Shown in pieces: positions 45,375 through 46,163 of a DNA stretch of 46,163 bases (position 1 is its first letter; each line of letters begins with the position of its first letter). Location: NCBI RefSeq assembly GCF_000499525.1, contig NZ_HG529344.1, positions 1 through 46,163 of the forward strand. Reading direction: 5' to 3'. The DNA comes from Faecalimicrobium dakarense (GTDB lineage Bacteria > Bacillota > Clostridia > Peptostreptococcales > Peptostreptococcaceae). The notes under the pieces are model-generated. The model saw only the letters and a program-made list of their open reading frames with translations, ran no database searches and was not told the origin of the DNA. The position numbers and the translations under genes were made by a program.

Positions 45375-46131
45375 CTAATAAAATATATATCCTCCATTTT
45401 CATACTTCCATCTACCCATATATCCTTCACTATAAGCTCCTAACTGAAAATGTAGCATAGATATACCTAAATCAATCTTTTCGTACCCATGATTTTTTTT
45501 CATTATTTTAGCTTCAACTTTATTGTCTTTTAGCTTGTAGGCTACTATTTTTTTATTTAATGCTGAAGGTGCTTTTGCTGTACAGTCTATTCCAACCTTA
45601 ACCCATGACGGTATTTCTTTATTGTGTGATATTAGTATATCATTAAAAGATTTTTCATTTTTATTAAGTGTTTTTACAAGTTTTTCTTTAATAGATAAAT
45701 TTTTATCAACATTGCCTATTGCTATTATGCATACTAGTTCTTCATTATCTTTAAACTCTATATATTTTTTACATTCTTCTTTTTTATATGTTCCACCTAT
45801 CCAACAAGTTCCAAGCTTTAAATTAGTAGCTTCTAAAACTATACTTTCTCCATAATATCCAAGTTTTTCTTTGTAGTTTCTTATATTTTTGTCCCCTACT
45901 AATGCTATAAATGATTTTGCGTTAGATATCATTCCATAGGATGCCTTAAATCCACTTATATCATCTTTCCCATCCTTTATATATTGAATATTTAACTTTG
46001 TTCCTTTATTTATGCTATCTATTAATTCTTTAAGTATTTTTACGTCTTTTCCATCTATATCTTCTTCAGTATAAGTTCTTCTAGACTTTCTGTTGTCTAT
46101 TGCATTTATCCACGATTTTTTTTAATTCCAT
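45375..46131 (-). pseudogene. Nitroreductase family protein, +1 frameshift near the start
   Basis: The ATG at 46131, after AAAGGAG, reads MELKKIVDKCNRQQKV and stops. The frame that carries the rest gives SWINAIDNRKSRRTYTEEDI, the flavin-binding start of nitroreductases, then FIALVGDKNIRNYKEKLGYYG, LEATNLKLGTCWIGGTY and GISMLHFQLGA to 45375. Removing one A from the A8 run (plus-strand 46116-46123) joins them (MELKKSWINAIDN), ~251 residues. Such proteins are FMN oxidoreductases. The break is only in a homopolymer, so a sequence error is possible. An internal ATG at 45932 would remove the flavin-binding N-terminus. Confidence 0.82.
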
Positions 46132-46163
46132 AGTATAAACTCCTTTATATATAAATTATATAT

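Overview
The window is very AT-rich, Gram-positive, anaerobic Clostridia-type DNA. Strong purine-rich ribosome binding sites, dense intrinsic terminators, a selenocysteine formate dehydrogenase wired to an [FeFe] hydrogenase, a sodium-pumping oxaloacetate decarboxylase and a B12-type ribonucleotide reductase all point that way. Peptostreptococcaceae (the Clostridioides / Paraclostridium / Romboutsia neighbourhood) is my best guess from gene content. No rRNA, tRNA, CRISPR, IS element or phage was seen.

Layout. 1-4.3 kb: partial TatD nuclease, YyaL-type thioredoxin-domain protein, an unknown 191-residue protein, a HugZ-like haem-utilisation protein and a small plus-strand gene remnant. 4.3-8.8 kb: minus-strand operon of ABC ATPase, ABC permease, AgrC-like kinase and AgrA-like LytTR regulator, without agrB or agrD; permease and regulator are both frameshifted. 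9-14.4 kb: fdhF(Sec)-fdhD-hycB-hydA-hycB, resembling a hydrogen-dependent CO2 reductase / formate-hydrogen lyase. 14.5-17.1 kb: proC, a frameshifted 3-methyladenine glycosylase and a frameshifted AbrB-type transporter. 17.3-20.6 kb: four-gene Na+ oxaloacetate decarboxylase operon. 20.9-23.7 kb: orphan three-PAS histidine kinase. 23.8-26.5 kb: metNIQ behind a SAM-I riboswitch, with metQ frameshifted. 26.6-30.4 kb: two paralogous lipoproteins, a DUF3793 gene with a candidate Fur box, an acetate transporter and two unknown plus-strand genes. 30.4-34.9 kb: complete Bce-type antimicrobial peptide sensing and export module with a matching operator. 35-37.7 kb: nrdJ under paired NrdR boxes and a cold-shock gene. 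37.8-41.3 kb: ECF sigma factor, membrane anti-sigma factor and low-affinity-type PBP. 41.5-46.2 kb: Cho-like UvrC homologue, small unknown genes, an EcsC protein and a frameshifted nitroreductase.

The most striking whole-window property is nine genes each broken by one small indel. Most of these lie in A or T runs of five to eight, and six of the nine lack one base. This is either uncorrected homopolymer error in the assembly, real decay, or expression through slippage. The frames were joined by hand here, so each such gene is given as one feature across both parts.

The best-supported regulatory calls are the SAM-I riboswitch, the two NrdR boxes with a 15 bp gap, the SECIS-like hairpin after the fdhF UGA, and the TTACA-N4-TGTAA palindrome before the Bce transporter. 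I did not find a clearly new defence or mobile system. The least explained elements are the cysteine-rich duplicated protein at 29525-30109, the 63 bp palindrome at 41462-41524 and the small unknown proteins.
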